Positions 17,984 to 25,683 of a stretch of 64,000 nt of DNA are shown piece by piece. The DNA is from an uncultured Oscillospiraceae bacterium. GTDB lineage: Bacteria > Bacillota > Clostridia > Oscillospirales > Oscillospiraceae. Each line of letters starts with the position of its first letter. Within the stretch, counting starts at the first letter, position 1. A program made the translations under genes and the position numbers. The DNA lies in the NCBI GenBank assembly GCA_934573735.1, contig CAKTMC010000008.1:26182-90181 (forward strand), written 5' to 3'. The notes beneath the pieces are model-generated. The model did no database searches. It was not told where the DNA came from and saw nothing but the letters and a program-made list of their open reading frames with translations.

Positions 17984-19057
17984 TTAGCGCTCGGAAACGA
18001 TTGCCTCGTAGACGGACTTGGTCATGTCGGTCTTGTTAGCGACGGAGTTGATGAGATCCTGGCAGAGAGCCTGGAATGCGGGGACGTCAGCGTCGGAGAA
18101 GATAACGCCCTTCTCGGCTGCCTTTGCTTCATAGTCGGAGCGGAGCTGTGCGCAGAGGTCGAACATGTAAGCGATGGAGTCGGCAGCGCACTTCTTGAGA
18201 GCAGCCTGATCCTCGGGGGACATGGAGTCAAAGACCTTTGCGTTGATGCAGAGCTCATCGGGGATCATGAGGTGGCCGGTTCTGTTGTAGTAGGGAGCAA
18301 CTTCGTACTGAACGAGGTCAACGTAGGTGATGATGTTGTTCTCAGCACCGTCAAGGGTACCGGTCTGGATTGCGGAGTAAACGTCGCCCTGAGCCATTGC
18401 AAGGCCAACGCCGCCCATTGCGTTAAGCATGGAGATGCAGGTGTCGGAGCCCATAACGCGGATCTTCATGCCCTTGAGCTCTTCGGGAGTGGTGACAGCC
18501 TTGTCACGGGTGTAGAGGTTGCGTGCGCCGAGGGAGTATGCGGAGAGAACGACGAAGCCGTGGTCACGGGTGGTGGCGAAGAGGTCATCCAGCTTACCGG
18601 ACTCGAAAACCTTCTGCTGGTGCTCGATGCTGTCGTAAACGTAGGGGGTGCCGAGGATAGCGAAGTCAGGGCAGTAGGTCTCGATGATGGGGTTTGCAAC
18701 GAGGGTCATGTCGAGAGCGTCCATGGTGCACTGCTCAAGAGTCTGCTGCTGGTCGCCGAGCTGAGCATCGGGGTAAACCTCGATGGAGTAACGGCCTTCG
18801 GTAGCATCGTACAGGTCATCGCTGAGCTTCTGCAGGGTCTTTGCCTCAGGGTTGTCGATGGTCTGGTTGAATGCGCACTTGAGAACGGTCTTGCCGACCT
18901 TTGCGCCGTCGTTTTCTGCTGCGTTGTCAGCAGGCTGCTTGTTTTCTGCGGGGGTGCTGCCGTTTGCGTTGTCGTTTGCAATGCCGCCGCAGGCGCACAG
19001 TGCGAATACCATGCAGAGAGCGAGGAGCATTGCGATGACGGATTTCATGTTTTTCAT
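17984..19057 (-). CDS. dctP: TRAP transporter substrate-binding lipoprotein (DctP)
   Basis: A 357-residue binding protein. Residues 1-23 are a lipoprotein signal peptide with the lipidated Cys23 (L-C-A-C), followed by a short low-complexity linker. The mature part has DctP family hallmarks, including the conserved arginine region K-I-R-V-M-G-S that binds the ligand carboxylate, G-A-E-N-N and Y-Y-N-R-T. Ligands of this family are organic acids such as uronates. GGAGGG precedes the ATG. First gene of dctPQM-kduI. Confidence 0.93.
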   Translation of the reverse strand: MKNMKSVIAMLLALCMVFALCACGGIANDNANGSTPAENKQPADNAAENDGAKVGKTVLKCAFNQTIDNPEAKTLQKLSDDLYDATEGRYSIEVYPDAQLGDQQQTLEQCTMDALDMTLVANPIIETYCPDFAILGTPYVYDSIEHQQKVFESGKLDDLFATTRDHGFVVLSAYSLGARNLYTRDKAVTTPEELKGMKIRVMGSDTCISMLNAMGGVGLAMAQGDVYSAIQTGTLDGAENNIITYVDLVQYEVAPYYNRTGHLMIPDELCINAKVFDSMSPEDQAALKKCAADSIAYMFDLCAQLRSDYEAKAAEKGVIFSDADVPAFQALCQDLINSVANKTDMTKSVYEAIVSER

Positions 19058-19192
19058 TATTTTCCCTCCATAATGATTTTTAATTATATACAGGCAGATA
19101 TTGCTGCCGGTAATACGGATTATCGTGAAACTGCTGCCGGTGCAGCGGCTTTTTCACTTTCCTGAGTCAAGCCCTTGGAGCATTCGTCAAGG

Positions 19193-19216
19193 TAACGGTT
19201 TCGTTAACCGGTTTAG
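19193..19216. promoter_or_regulatory. LacI-type operator, site 2 (upstream of dctP)
   Basis: GTTAACCGGTTTAG (19203-19216) carries the shared AACCGGTT core. A second, overlapping inverted repeat TAACG-GTTT-CGTTA lies at 19193-19206. Both are upstream of dctP read on the minus strand. Confidence 0.65.
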
Positions 19217-19226
19217 TTTTTTCCCC

Positions 19227-19260
19227 TAAAATAATTCCTCTAAAGCGAGGAATTATTTTA
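19227..19260 (-). terminator. Terminator overlapping the stop of the LacI regulator gene
   Basis: A perfect 14-base stem (19227-19240/19247-19260) with a 6-base loop that includes the stop codon of the regulator gene. It separates the regulator from dctP. Confidence 0.65.
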
Positions 19261-20295
19261 GCTATCCGTTTCGGCGGGGGTAGAATCTCTGATTATAATA
19301 GAAGAGGACACAAGCTCCTCAGCCGGAGTCTCGTCGGCGTCGCCGTTCATTTTTCTGAGCAGCAGTCTTGCAGACCTTGCGCCGATATCCACCGAGTCAA
19401 ATACGACTGCGGTTATTCCCGGATCGGATATTTGCAGCCAGTCCCAGTCGTCGAAGGTGCAGAGTCCGAAGTCTCTGCCGGGCCTGATGCCGAGTGCCTT
19501 CATCGAGGTGAGTATGCGCTGAGCGGTGGTACCGTTTGAGGTGAGCACTGCGATGCGCTCCTCAGGGTGCTTTGCTCGGAAGACCTTCAGCCCCTCAACG
19601 CCGCTTTTGGAGGACTCGCAGTCTATCTCGTAAATCTCCGGCTCCATGCCAAGCTCCCTGACGGCCTCGGTGTAGCCGAGACAACGGAGCTTTCTGGGCG
19701 ATATCTCCCCCATCGTCTCCGAGAAGAAGGCCACATGCTTGTAGCCTCGTGAGAACAGAAGGCGCGTACATTCTGCCGCCATCTTCTGACTTTCGCTGCA
19801 TACCGTATCTATAAGCCCCGACTTCATCAGCGGTCTGTCCGCCAGAACCAGCGGAACGCCGCGAGCCTGAAGCTCCAGGAGATACTCGTCATTGCCGCCG
19901 CAGGTGTTGACTATAAGCCCGTCCACCCGGTTGTCAAGGAAGCCTCGAAGCGCCCTTTTCTCCCTGCGGGGGGACTCGCGGCTGTCGGCAAAGAGAACCT
20001 GGTATCCGGACTCCTCGCACACCGAGGTAATACCCTTGAGCAGCAGCGCCGAGAAGGGGCTGCTCACATCTCCGATAACACAGCCGATAAGCATCGTCCT
20101 GCTGGACTTGAGCCGCTGCGCCGAACGGTCGGGGTGATAGTTGAGCTCCTTTATCGCCGCTGCGATCTTCTCCTTCGTCTCCGCCGACATGTTCTCGTAC
20201 TTTCCGTTCAGGAAACGCGATATTGTAGTTTTTGAAACGCCGCAGTAGCTTGCGACCTGATTGATGGTTAATTTCTTTTCAGATTGGCTATCCAT
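19258..20295 (-). CDS. LacI-family regulator of the uronate locus (KdgR-like)
   Basis: A 345-residue repressor. Residues 9-35 form the LacI helix-turn-helix (LTINQVASYCGVSKTTISRF) with the hinge region behind, then a sugar-binding sensor domain. It is transcribed from its own promoter, whose -35 box overlaps operator site 3. The same AACCGGTT core lies before dctP and eda, so it very probably represses both operons and itself. In Bacillus subtilis the LacI-family KdgR controls the analogous kdg and kdu genes; a keto-deoxy sugar acid as inducer is inferred. Its ribosome site is weak. Confidence 0.88.
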   Translation of the reverse strand: MDSQSEKKLTINQVASYCGVSKTTISRFLNGKYENMSAETKEKIAAAIKELNYHPDRSAQRLKSSRTMLIGCVIGDVSSPFSALLLKGITSVCEESGYQVLFADSRESPRREKRALRGFLDNRVDGLIVNTCGGNDEYLLELQARGVPLVLADRPLMKSGLIDTVCSESQKMAAECTRLLFSRGYKHVAFFSETMGEISPRKLRCLGYTEAVRELGMEPEIYEIDCESSKSGVEGLKVFRAKHPEERIAVLTSNGTTAQRILTSMKALGIRPGRDFGLCTFDDWDWLQISDPGITAVVFDSVDIGARSARLLLRKMNGDADETPAEELVSSSIIIRDSTPAETDS

Positions 20296-20327
20296 TACTT
20301 ATCACTTAATTCATATTTCTGTAATAA

Positions 20328-20365
20328 AATTTAGCACGAATTTTGCAGTTTGTCAACCGGTTTCC
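20328..20365 (-). promoter_or_regulatory. Promoter and operator (site 3) of the LacI regulator
   Basis: Read on the minus strand: TTGACA (20351-20356), a 17-base spacer and TAAATT (20328-20333). The -35 box is part of the operator with core AACCGGTT (20355-20362), the arrangement expected for autorepression. Confidence 0.75.
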
Positions 20366-20430
20366 AAACACATTCTTATCGTGATTGTTAACGGAAAATC
20401 AAGCTCATTTTTTTGCACTTTTCACAAAAC

Positions 20431-20456
20431 GACCCCGAATGTCATAATTCGGGGTC
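20431..20456 (-). terminator. Terminator behind the SWIM gene
   Basis: A perfect 10-base stem GACCCCGAAT/ATTCGGGGTC with a 6-base loop, then TTTTG on the minus strand. Confidence 0.65.
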
Positions 20457-20505
20457 AAAAATGTCTATTTAAGGGCGAGGGCAGGTTTACATAACGTAAG
20501 CTGGC

Positions 20506-20970
20506 TCAATAATAGTCGTACAGTCCGTTTTCCACGACGAATTTTTCGTACTGCCAATCAGGGCCGTCAAACAAGAGTCTCAAGAGCGCGCTCTTCAAAT
20601 CGTCCTCACTCAAATTATCTACGAAATCGCACACCTTGTCATATATTTCTTCCTCAAGTCTCTCCTCTTCCTCCTGAGGCTTTACTACATTCTCATAAAA
20701 ATTCTCAGCCACCTGCGGAAGGGCGGCAAAGTAGGTCGCCACAAGATGCTTGCAGATAATTCTCTTCCCCGCTGCATGGGGACAATTGCACCTTGAGCTT
20801 CTCGGATGGTCAATATGGAGCTCGACAGAATAAGCGTGCGCTGAGTTGCCGCGAACCTCCGAGGTGAAAACGTTCTCATCCTGCTTCTCAAGCTTAATGA
20901 CCCGATTTTCCGTATAATAGCTGTAGCCTCTCCACCGGGAAGCCGCGCTTGCACAATCCAAAATTCCCAT
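20506..20970 (-). CDS. SWIM zinc-finger protein
   Basis: A 154-residue protein with the SWIM pattern C-x-C-x9-C-x-H: Cys61, Cys63, Cys73 and His75 (RCNCPHAAGKRIICKHLVAT). SWIM fingers bind zinc and mediate DNA or protein contacts, often next to SNF2 helicases. Here the protein stands alone and ends in an acidic tail of about 70 residues. GAGGTG precedes the ATG. It is a single-gene unit with its own terminator and no informative neighbours. Confidence 0.85.
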   Translation of the reverse strand: MGILDCASAASRWRGYSYYTENRVIKLEKQDENVFTSEVRGNSAHAYSVELHIDHPRSSRCNCPHAAGKRIICKHLVATYFAALPQVAENFYENVVKPQEEEERLEEEIYDKVCDFVDNLSEDDLKSALLRLLFDGPDWQYEKFVVENGLYDYY

Positions 20971-21140
20971 TTCAGCACCTCATATTTTATTTTCGAGCAT
21001 TAGGCGGGTGATTTGTGTTGTATAATATATCTCTATATTTAATTTTATCAGACTAAGCCGAAAAATCAAGAAAAAACTTGCTGAATGCGGGTATTTTTCG
21101 CTATTCCTGCCCGCTTTATCACAAGAGCGGGGAAATGAAA

Positions 21141-21157
21141 AGCCCGCTATGCGGGCT
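21141..21157. other. Short GC hairpin upstream of the DUF2284 gene
   Basis: AGCCCGC-TAT-GCGGGCT, a 7-base perfect stem. On the minus strand it is followed by TTTTCATTT and could be a weak terminator. The rest of 20971-21234 shows no gene. Confidence 0.4.
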
Positions 21158-21234
21158 CAAGCAAAAAAAGACTGTACATTTGAAGCAAAATATTGCATAC
21201 TAAGCGTACACACAAGAGAATTTAGGAGGAACAC

Positions 21235-21801
21235 ATGATAAACGCTTCACTTGTCGATATAGCAATAGAATGCGGTGCAAGCAGGGCAGAGCACATCGAG
21301 CCCTCGCGGCTCGTTACCTCGGCGGTCTTTCGCTCATACTGCGAGGATAATGTCTGCGGCTTTTACGGCAAGTGCTGGTCGTGCCCACCGGACATAGGCG
21401 ATATCGAGGCCTTGCAGGCGGAGCTCAGGCGCTATGAGCATATTCTGCTTTACCAGCAAATATCGCAGGTCAAGGACTACTCGGACGCGGAGAGCATGGA
21501 CGCCGCGGGAGCAAGCTTTTCGGACCTTTCGCAAGGGCTGCACGTCCGCCTTCGAGAGCTTTTCGCAAAGCCCTTTCTGCATCTGGGCGGCTCCTGCCGG
21601 CTGTGCCCCGAGTGTACAAAGCTCGTTGACGAGCCGTGCAGATACCCCGAAAAAATGATACCCTCGCTCTCGGCATACGGAGTTGACGTGTGCAAAAGCT
21701 GCGAGGGAAGCTCGCTTCAATACTCTGGAGGAGCTCAAGAAGCTCGACGCCTCCAAGGTCAGACCCGGCGAGTGGGGCGCACAGGAGATACCCAGCTTTG
21801 A
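21235..21801 (+). CDS. DUF2284 metal-binding protein, C-terminally replaced
   Basis: Residues 1-160 fit DUF2284: a cysteine-rich protein with C-x-F-Y-G-K-C-W-S-C-P-P near residue 41 and a C-x2-C-x2-C pattern (CRLCPECTKL) near residue 122, likely metal or iron-sulfur ligands. Family members run on for some 30-40 residues after VDVCKSCEG. Here the frame changes at about 21710 into a read-through of a foreign gene in the wrong frame (last 30 residues). AGGAGG precedes the ATG. It is either a truncated gene at a deletion junction or an assembly join. Confidence 0.7.
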   Translation: MINASLVDIAIECGASRAEHIEPSRLVTSAVFRSYCEDNVCGFYGKCWSCPPDIGDIEALQAELRRYEHILLYQQISQVKDYSDAESMDAAGASFSDLSQGLHVRLRELFAKPFLHLGGSCRLCPECTKLVDEPCRYPEKMIPSLSAYGVDVCKSCEGSSLQYSGGAQEARRLQGQTRRVGRTGDTQL

Positions 21802-22249
21802 CGAGTTCTGCGAATGGCTTGCAAGCGTTGATATCGTTGCAAACGTGGAGCTTAAAACCAGCATTATTTACTATCCCGAGATCGAGCGCAAGTGCGTTGA
21901 GATAATTCGCAAGCACGGTGTTGAGAATAAAATTCTCTTCTCGTCCTTCAATCACATCTCCATGCTGCGCGTCAAGGAGCTTGCTCCCGAGATACCGAGA
22001 GGCGCTCTTGTCGAGATAGAGGGGCTTATGTATGCCGGATACTACTGCCAGCAGAACGATATACAGTTTTATCATCCGGACTTCTGCCTGCTCAGCAAGG
22101 AGGCCGTCGAGGAGTGCAAGGAGCACGGCGTCGGCATAAACGTCTGGACGGTCAATGACCTCGACTCCTTTGAAAAGCTTGTGGAGTGGGGCGTTGAGGG
22201 CATAATCACCAATTACCCCGCAGTTCCCTACGGCTGGCTCAACAGATAA
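21713..22249 (+). pseudogene. Glycerophosphodiester phosphodiesterase, 5'-truncated
   Basis: From N-T-L-E-E-L-K-K-L onward this is the C-terminal two thirds of a GDPD TIM barrel, with the catalytic VELK (Glu-x-Lys), the later Q-F-Y-H-P and the typical closing INVWTVNDLDSFEKLVEWGV followed by GIITNYP. The N-terminal strand with the essential HRG motif and the first metal ligands is missing. The frame continues upstream to a TTG at 21683 inside the DUF2284 gene, but that cannot restore the enzyme. The DUF2284 3' end and the GDPD 5' end were lost together at about 21710. Confidence 0.8.
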
Positions 22250-22258
22250 AAAGCTAAA

Positions 22259-22476
22259 ACATGACCGTCGGCTCAGCCGGCGGTCATCAGCCTGTAGACA
22301 AAGCTGTCGGCAGTGTATAAAATTCACATGGGGAGAGTGCAGAGAGGGGACGGGAGTCCCCTTTCTGCGTTCAATACGACCTTATTCAGGAGTGTTTTTG
22401 AATACTCCTGAATAAGTTTTCAAGGCGTCGAACTTTGTCGATGCCTTGATGACCGCCGGCTCAGCCGGCGGTCATT
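22259..22476 (+). repeat. Repeat cluster: two identical-core hairpins flanking family B copy 2
   Basis: Near-identical inverted repeats with the core GACCGxCGGCTCAGCCGGCG lie at 22262-22288 and 22447-22476. Between them is family B copy 2, read on the minus strand (22294-22403), with a CTTATTCAGGAGT direct/inverted pair and a TCAAGGCGTCGA/TCGATGCCTTGA stem (about 22420-22447) that recurs at 36690-36722. No open frame here looks real. Confidence 0.6.
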
Positions 22477-22534
22477 CCTTTGCAGTATAAAAGACGTAAA
22501 AAATCGCCGCAAGCTTTGTATCGCTTGCGACGAG

Positions 22535-22610
22535 GTGGTGACCCGTACGGGAATCGAACCCATGTTACCGCCGTGAAAGGGCGGTGTCTTAACCGCTTGA
22601 CCAACGGGCC
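22535..22610 (-). tRNA. tRNA-Glu (TTC)
   Basis: Read on the minus strand it gives a 76-nt cloverleaf: acceptor GGCCCGT paired with ACGGGTC, anticodon loop CTTTCAC with anticodon TTC, T-arm GGGTTCGAATCCC, and an encoded CCA end. It lies 41 bases from tRNA-Met on the same strand, so the two are probably one transcript. Confidence 0.95.
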
Positions 22611-22651
22611 TTATATTAAAGGCGCAGTGAAATGTTTCGCTGCGCCTCGTT

Positions 22652-22728
22652 TGGTAGCGGCACCTGGATTCGAACCGGGGACACTTCGGGTATGAACCGA
22701 ATGCTCTGGCCAACTGAGCTATGCCGCC
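22652..22728 (-). tRNA. tRNA-Met (CAT), elongator type
   Basis: Read on the minus strand it gives a 77-nt cloverleaf: acceptor GGCGGCA with TGCCGCT, anticodon stem-loop TTCGGTTCATACCCGAA with anticodon CAT, T-arm CCGGTTCGAATCC..., and an encoded CCA. The anticodon arm is that of the Firmicutes elongator tRNA-Met, so an initiator or lysidine-modified Ile tRNA is less likely. Confidence 0.93.
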
Positions 22729-22818
22729 ATATGCTTCAAACAGCAATAAGAATTATAGCAAAACAATGCTCAGTTGTCAACAGAAATTTTTAATTTATTT
22801 TTCGTTATTTTTTGATTT

Positions 22819-23616
22819 TTATGCGGGCAGATATCCTATCGGATCTACCGGCACTCCGCTGACGCTTATCGCAAAGTGCAGGTGAGTGCCCTGACCGATC
22901 TCACATATGGCAGTCGTGCCAACGGAGCCGATAACTGCGCCCGCCGCGACCCAGTCGCCGACATTTACGGCGGGTACGTCGGCAAGATTTGCGTATATCG
23001 TCTTTACGCCGTCGCCATGGTCGATGGTCACCACCGTGCCGAAAAGCGGGTCTGCGGTGATGCTCTCAACGCTGCCCTCGCGCGCTGCGACCACGGTGCT
23101 GCCGAGCGGAGCCATGATATCAAGCCCCGCGTGAGTGCGCCAGTCGCGCATGGTCACGTCATAGCTCAGCTCATCGACGCTGTACATACGCTCAAGCTCA
23201 CCGCTGAGCGGCCAGACGTACATGGGAGCTGCGACCTCCATAACGTCGCCCTCGCGCCAGACCTCGACCGCCTCAAAGTCCTCATCGCTCACCGTCTCGT
23301 TTATGCCCTCGGCGCTTATCTCCGGCGCCTCGTCAAATACCGGGGCGCTCTCGATAATATCCTCCTCGGACGGACTGAACACCGGCACGCTCGGAGCCGG
23401 GGGCAGAGTCTCGGCGGGGACGATGACCGTCTCGACGCGCTTGCTGCCCATGCTGACATTATTTCTTACCGGAGCATCTTTTTTCATAGCCACATCTCCT
23501 GCCGCCATCATCCACGCGGAAACTCCGATGACTGCGGCGCACAGGAAAAGGACTATGTAAAAGCCCTTGCCCGTGAAAAATCCCTCCAGCTTCCTGCCGG
23601 AGCCATTGCTGCTCAT
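22819..23616 (-). CDS. Membrane-anchored M23 peptidase, SpoIIQ-like
   Basis: A 265-residue protein with one N-terminal membrane helix (about residues 15-34), a low-complexity Glu/Pro/Ser linker, and a C-terminal LytM/M23 domain from about residue 165. The zinc ligands are intact: H-A-G-L-D near residue 179 and H-L-H near residue 250 (G-T-H-L-H-F). In Clostridia a protein of this size and layout is usually SpoIIQ, which sits in the forespore membrane and builds the channel with SpoIIIAH; unlike the Bacillus protein the clostridial form keeps its metal site. A general cell-wall hydrolase is the alternative. GGAGG precedes the ATG. Confidence 0.8.
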   Translation of the reverse strand: MSSNGSGRKLEGFFTGKGFYIVLFLCAAVIGVSAWMMAAGDVAMKKDAPVRNNVSMGSKRVETVIVPAETLPPAPSVPVFSPSEEDIIESAPVFDEAPEISAEGINETVSDEDFEAVEVWREGDVMEVAAPMYVWPLSGELERMYSVDELSYDVTMRDWRTHAGLDIMAPLGSTVVAAREGSVESITADPLFGTVVTIDHGDGVKTIYANLADVPAVNVGDWVAAGAVIGSVGTTAICEIGQGTHLHFAISVSGVPVDPIGYLPA

Positions 23617-23704
23617 AGTATCAACCTCCGTTGCAATAATAGGTTTACGTCCCTATTCTTGCCTGCACGGAGGGAATATATACGCTCAGATAAAAAATGG
23701 GAGC

Positions 23705-23731
23705 AAAAAAGTCCCCCTCGGGGGACTTTTT
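23705..23731 (-). terminator. Terminator behind the M3 peptidase gene
   Basis: A perfect stem GTCCCCC/GGGGGAC (23711-23717/23720-23726) flanked by A- and T-runs, 12 bases beyond the stop codon on the minus strand. The element is symmetric and could act in both directions. Confidence 0.8.
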
Positions 23732-23742
23732 ACAAGCTGATA

Positions 23743-25470
23743 TTATGCTGCCTTGGCGCTGCGCATGAGATAGCGCATATCCTCGGCGACGCGCTCAATG
23801 CGCCCCGGTGCAAAGGGACTCTTGAAGCCCGCCTCCTCGATATTATCCAAAAAGCCCTCGTACTCGCGGCTCAGAAGCTCCTTGTATTTCTCAAGCCCCG
23901 CCGTGCCGCCGCTCTGCGCAAGCTCATAGACCTGCATGGCGATATCGTTTGAGACGGGGTATGTTATTATATAGAAGGGATAGTCGAAAAAGTGCGTGAT
24001 ATCCGACCAGCTCATAGCGTAATACTCCTCCTGCCCCTCGCCGAGATAGCCGTAATCGCGCGCAAGCTCAAGAGAGAGATTGTTAAGCACCTCCGCCGAA
24101 AGCGCGTCCGCGCCCATGGCGTAAACTCTGCTCTCAAACTCCGCAAAGGAGGCCTGCTGCACATATAGCTCCAGCGTATCCAAAAGCTTTATACGGCGAA
24201 GATTTGCCGCGTCCTCGGCGCTCATCACCTCGTCATAGTAGCTCAGCGCGAGATATTCCATCGCCTGAGAATAGCATTCGGACATATCTATCGTCTCGGA
24301 GGCATTATAATTTACAAATGCGTCCGTGTAGTGCCCGAACTCATGCGAGAGCGTGAGGATATCCTCCGTGTCTCCGTAGGGGTCGAGGAAGAGAAAGGGA
24401 GCCTCGTAGTCGGAGAGATAGGTCTGGAAGGACATGGCGGCCTTGCTCTGGCTGTAGGCGATGTCATACATCTCATAATCCGTCATAAACTCGAAGGCGT
24501 CGCGTATCTCGCCGCCCATTAGCTCCGTCACCGCGTCAAGCGTATTGAGAAGCTCGTTTTCGCTGAGATAGTCAAAATACACCTCGGAGTAGGGATTTTG
24601 CGCCATTATCTCCGTATATACCGGGACCATGCAGCGGCGAATATCCTCAAGGTATGCAGCCGCGTCCTCGGGCGTGTAGTCGCGCTCAAAGAAATAGATA
24701 TACTGCATATGCTCGTAGTCCAGCCCGTAGAGCTCCGCAAGCGCCTCGCGCACACGCACAAGCTCAATGTATATCCGCGCAAAATCCTCGTTATAGCGCG
24801 CATAGACCTCACAGGTGAGGCTGTAGCTGTCGCCGCCGTAGGGGAGGGCGGCAAGCTCGGCTGCGGAGTCGGCGGCGAGGGCGCGGTATTCGGACAGAAG
24901 CAGGCTCTCCTGCTGCATCAGCGCGACCGCCTCATCATTATAATATGAGTCGCTTGCATCGGCGTAGTCCTCGGTGAAGCCCTCCCAGAAATACTGCTCC
25001 TCCAGCTCTTCGGCAAGCTCCGAGGCGGCGCAGGCATAAAGCACGTTTTCAAGCTGCTGCTGCACGAGGGAATAATTCTCGCTGCACCAGCTGAGCTCCT
25101 CGGCATAATAAGTATCATAGACGTTCTGGCAGGAGCGGATGTCGGCAACGGTGTACATCGTCTCAAAGCTGAAATAGTTTGTGTAGCAGGTGTCGAGCAG
25201 CTCCCCAAGCTCGTCAATATCTGCGCCAAGCTCAAGCGCCTCGGTCACGGCCTTGAAATCCGCGGAGATCTGCCCGATATCCGGGCGGACATATTCTATA
25301 TCGCTGAACTTTTCAACTCCGCTGCTCATGGAAATTATGCTGTGCCGGACGCTGCTTATAAGCTCGCTGAAATAATCCTCAACGAAGTCGGCAAGGTACT
25401 CGGCGGAGCAGCCGCTGAGCAGCAGCAGCGACAGCAGCATGGCGATAATTCGGGTCAGCTTCTTTTTCAT
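23743..25470 (-). CDS. M3-family oligoendopeptidase-like lipoprotein
   Basis: A 575-residue zinc peptidase. Residues 1-21 are a lipoprotein signal (L-L-S-G-C, lipidated Cys21), which is unusual for M3 enzymes, most of which are cytoplasmic. The metal site H-E-F-G-H is at 376-380, with the third ligand expected in the DMSECYSQAME segment about 27 residues later. The central region is helix-rich, as in PepF/thimet peptidases. It probably trims short peptides at the outer face of the membrane. GAGGTG precedes the ATG, and a TATAAT box lies 70 bases upstream on the minus strand. Confidence 0.87.
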   Translation of the reverse strand: MKKKLTRIIAMLLSLLLLSGCSAEYLADFVEDYFSELISSVRHSIISMSSGVEKFSDIEYVRPDIGQISADFKAVTEALELGADIDELGELLDTCYTNYFSFETMYTVADIRSCQNVYDTYYAEELSWCSENYSLVQQQLENVLYACAASELAEELEEQYFWEGFTEDYADASDSYYNDEAVALMQQESLLLSEYRALAADSAAELAALPYGGDSYSLTCEVYARYNEDFARIYIELVRVREALAELYGLDYEHMQYIYFFERDYTPEDAAAYLEDIRRCMVPVYTEIMAQNPYSEVYFDYLSENELLNTLDAVTELMGGEIRDAFEFMTDYEMYDIAYSQSKAAMSFQTYLSDYEAPFLFLDPYGDTEDILTLSHEFGHYTDAFVNYNASETIDMSECYSQAMEYLALSYYDEVMSAEDAANLRRIKLLDTLELYVQQASFAEFESRVYAMGADALSAEVLNNLSLELARDYGYLGEGQEEYYAMSWSDITHFFDYPFYIITYPVSNDIAMQVYELAQSGGTAGLEKYKELLSREYEGFLDNIEEAGFKSPFAPGRIERVAEDMRYLMRSAKAA

Positions 25471-25683
25471 GAGGCACCTCTTTCGGCAGATTTCGATTTA
25501 TATTTATATACTTATATATATTCTATCATATTATACCGTGCCTTAACAAGAGGAAGTATTCGCCGAGGGCAAAAAGTCGGCGCTTTTCCGTTAAAATGCG
25601 TTAAGAATATTAAAAAAGCAATTCACGGCTTGAAATCGGGCATTAAATCGCCTATAATCAAGACGAAAAGGGGGTATTTCTCT

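Noticed and set aside
25342..25683. N-terminal extension of the pyrophosphatase frame
   Set aside because: It is antisense to the M3 peptidase 5' end and its promoter. The TTG at 25684 with a strong ribosome site gives the exact family N-terminus.
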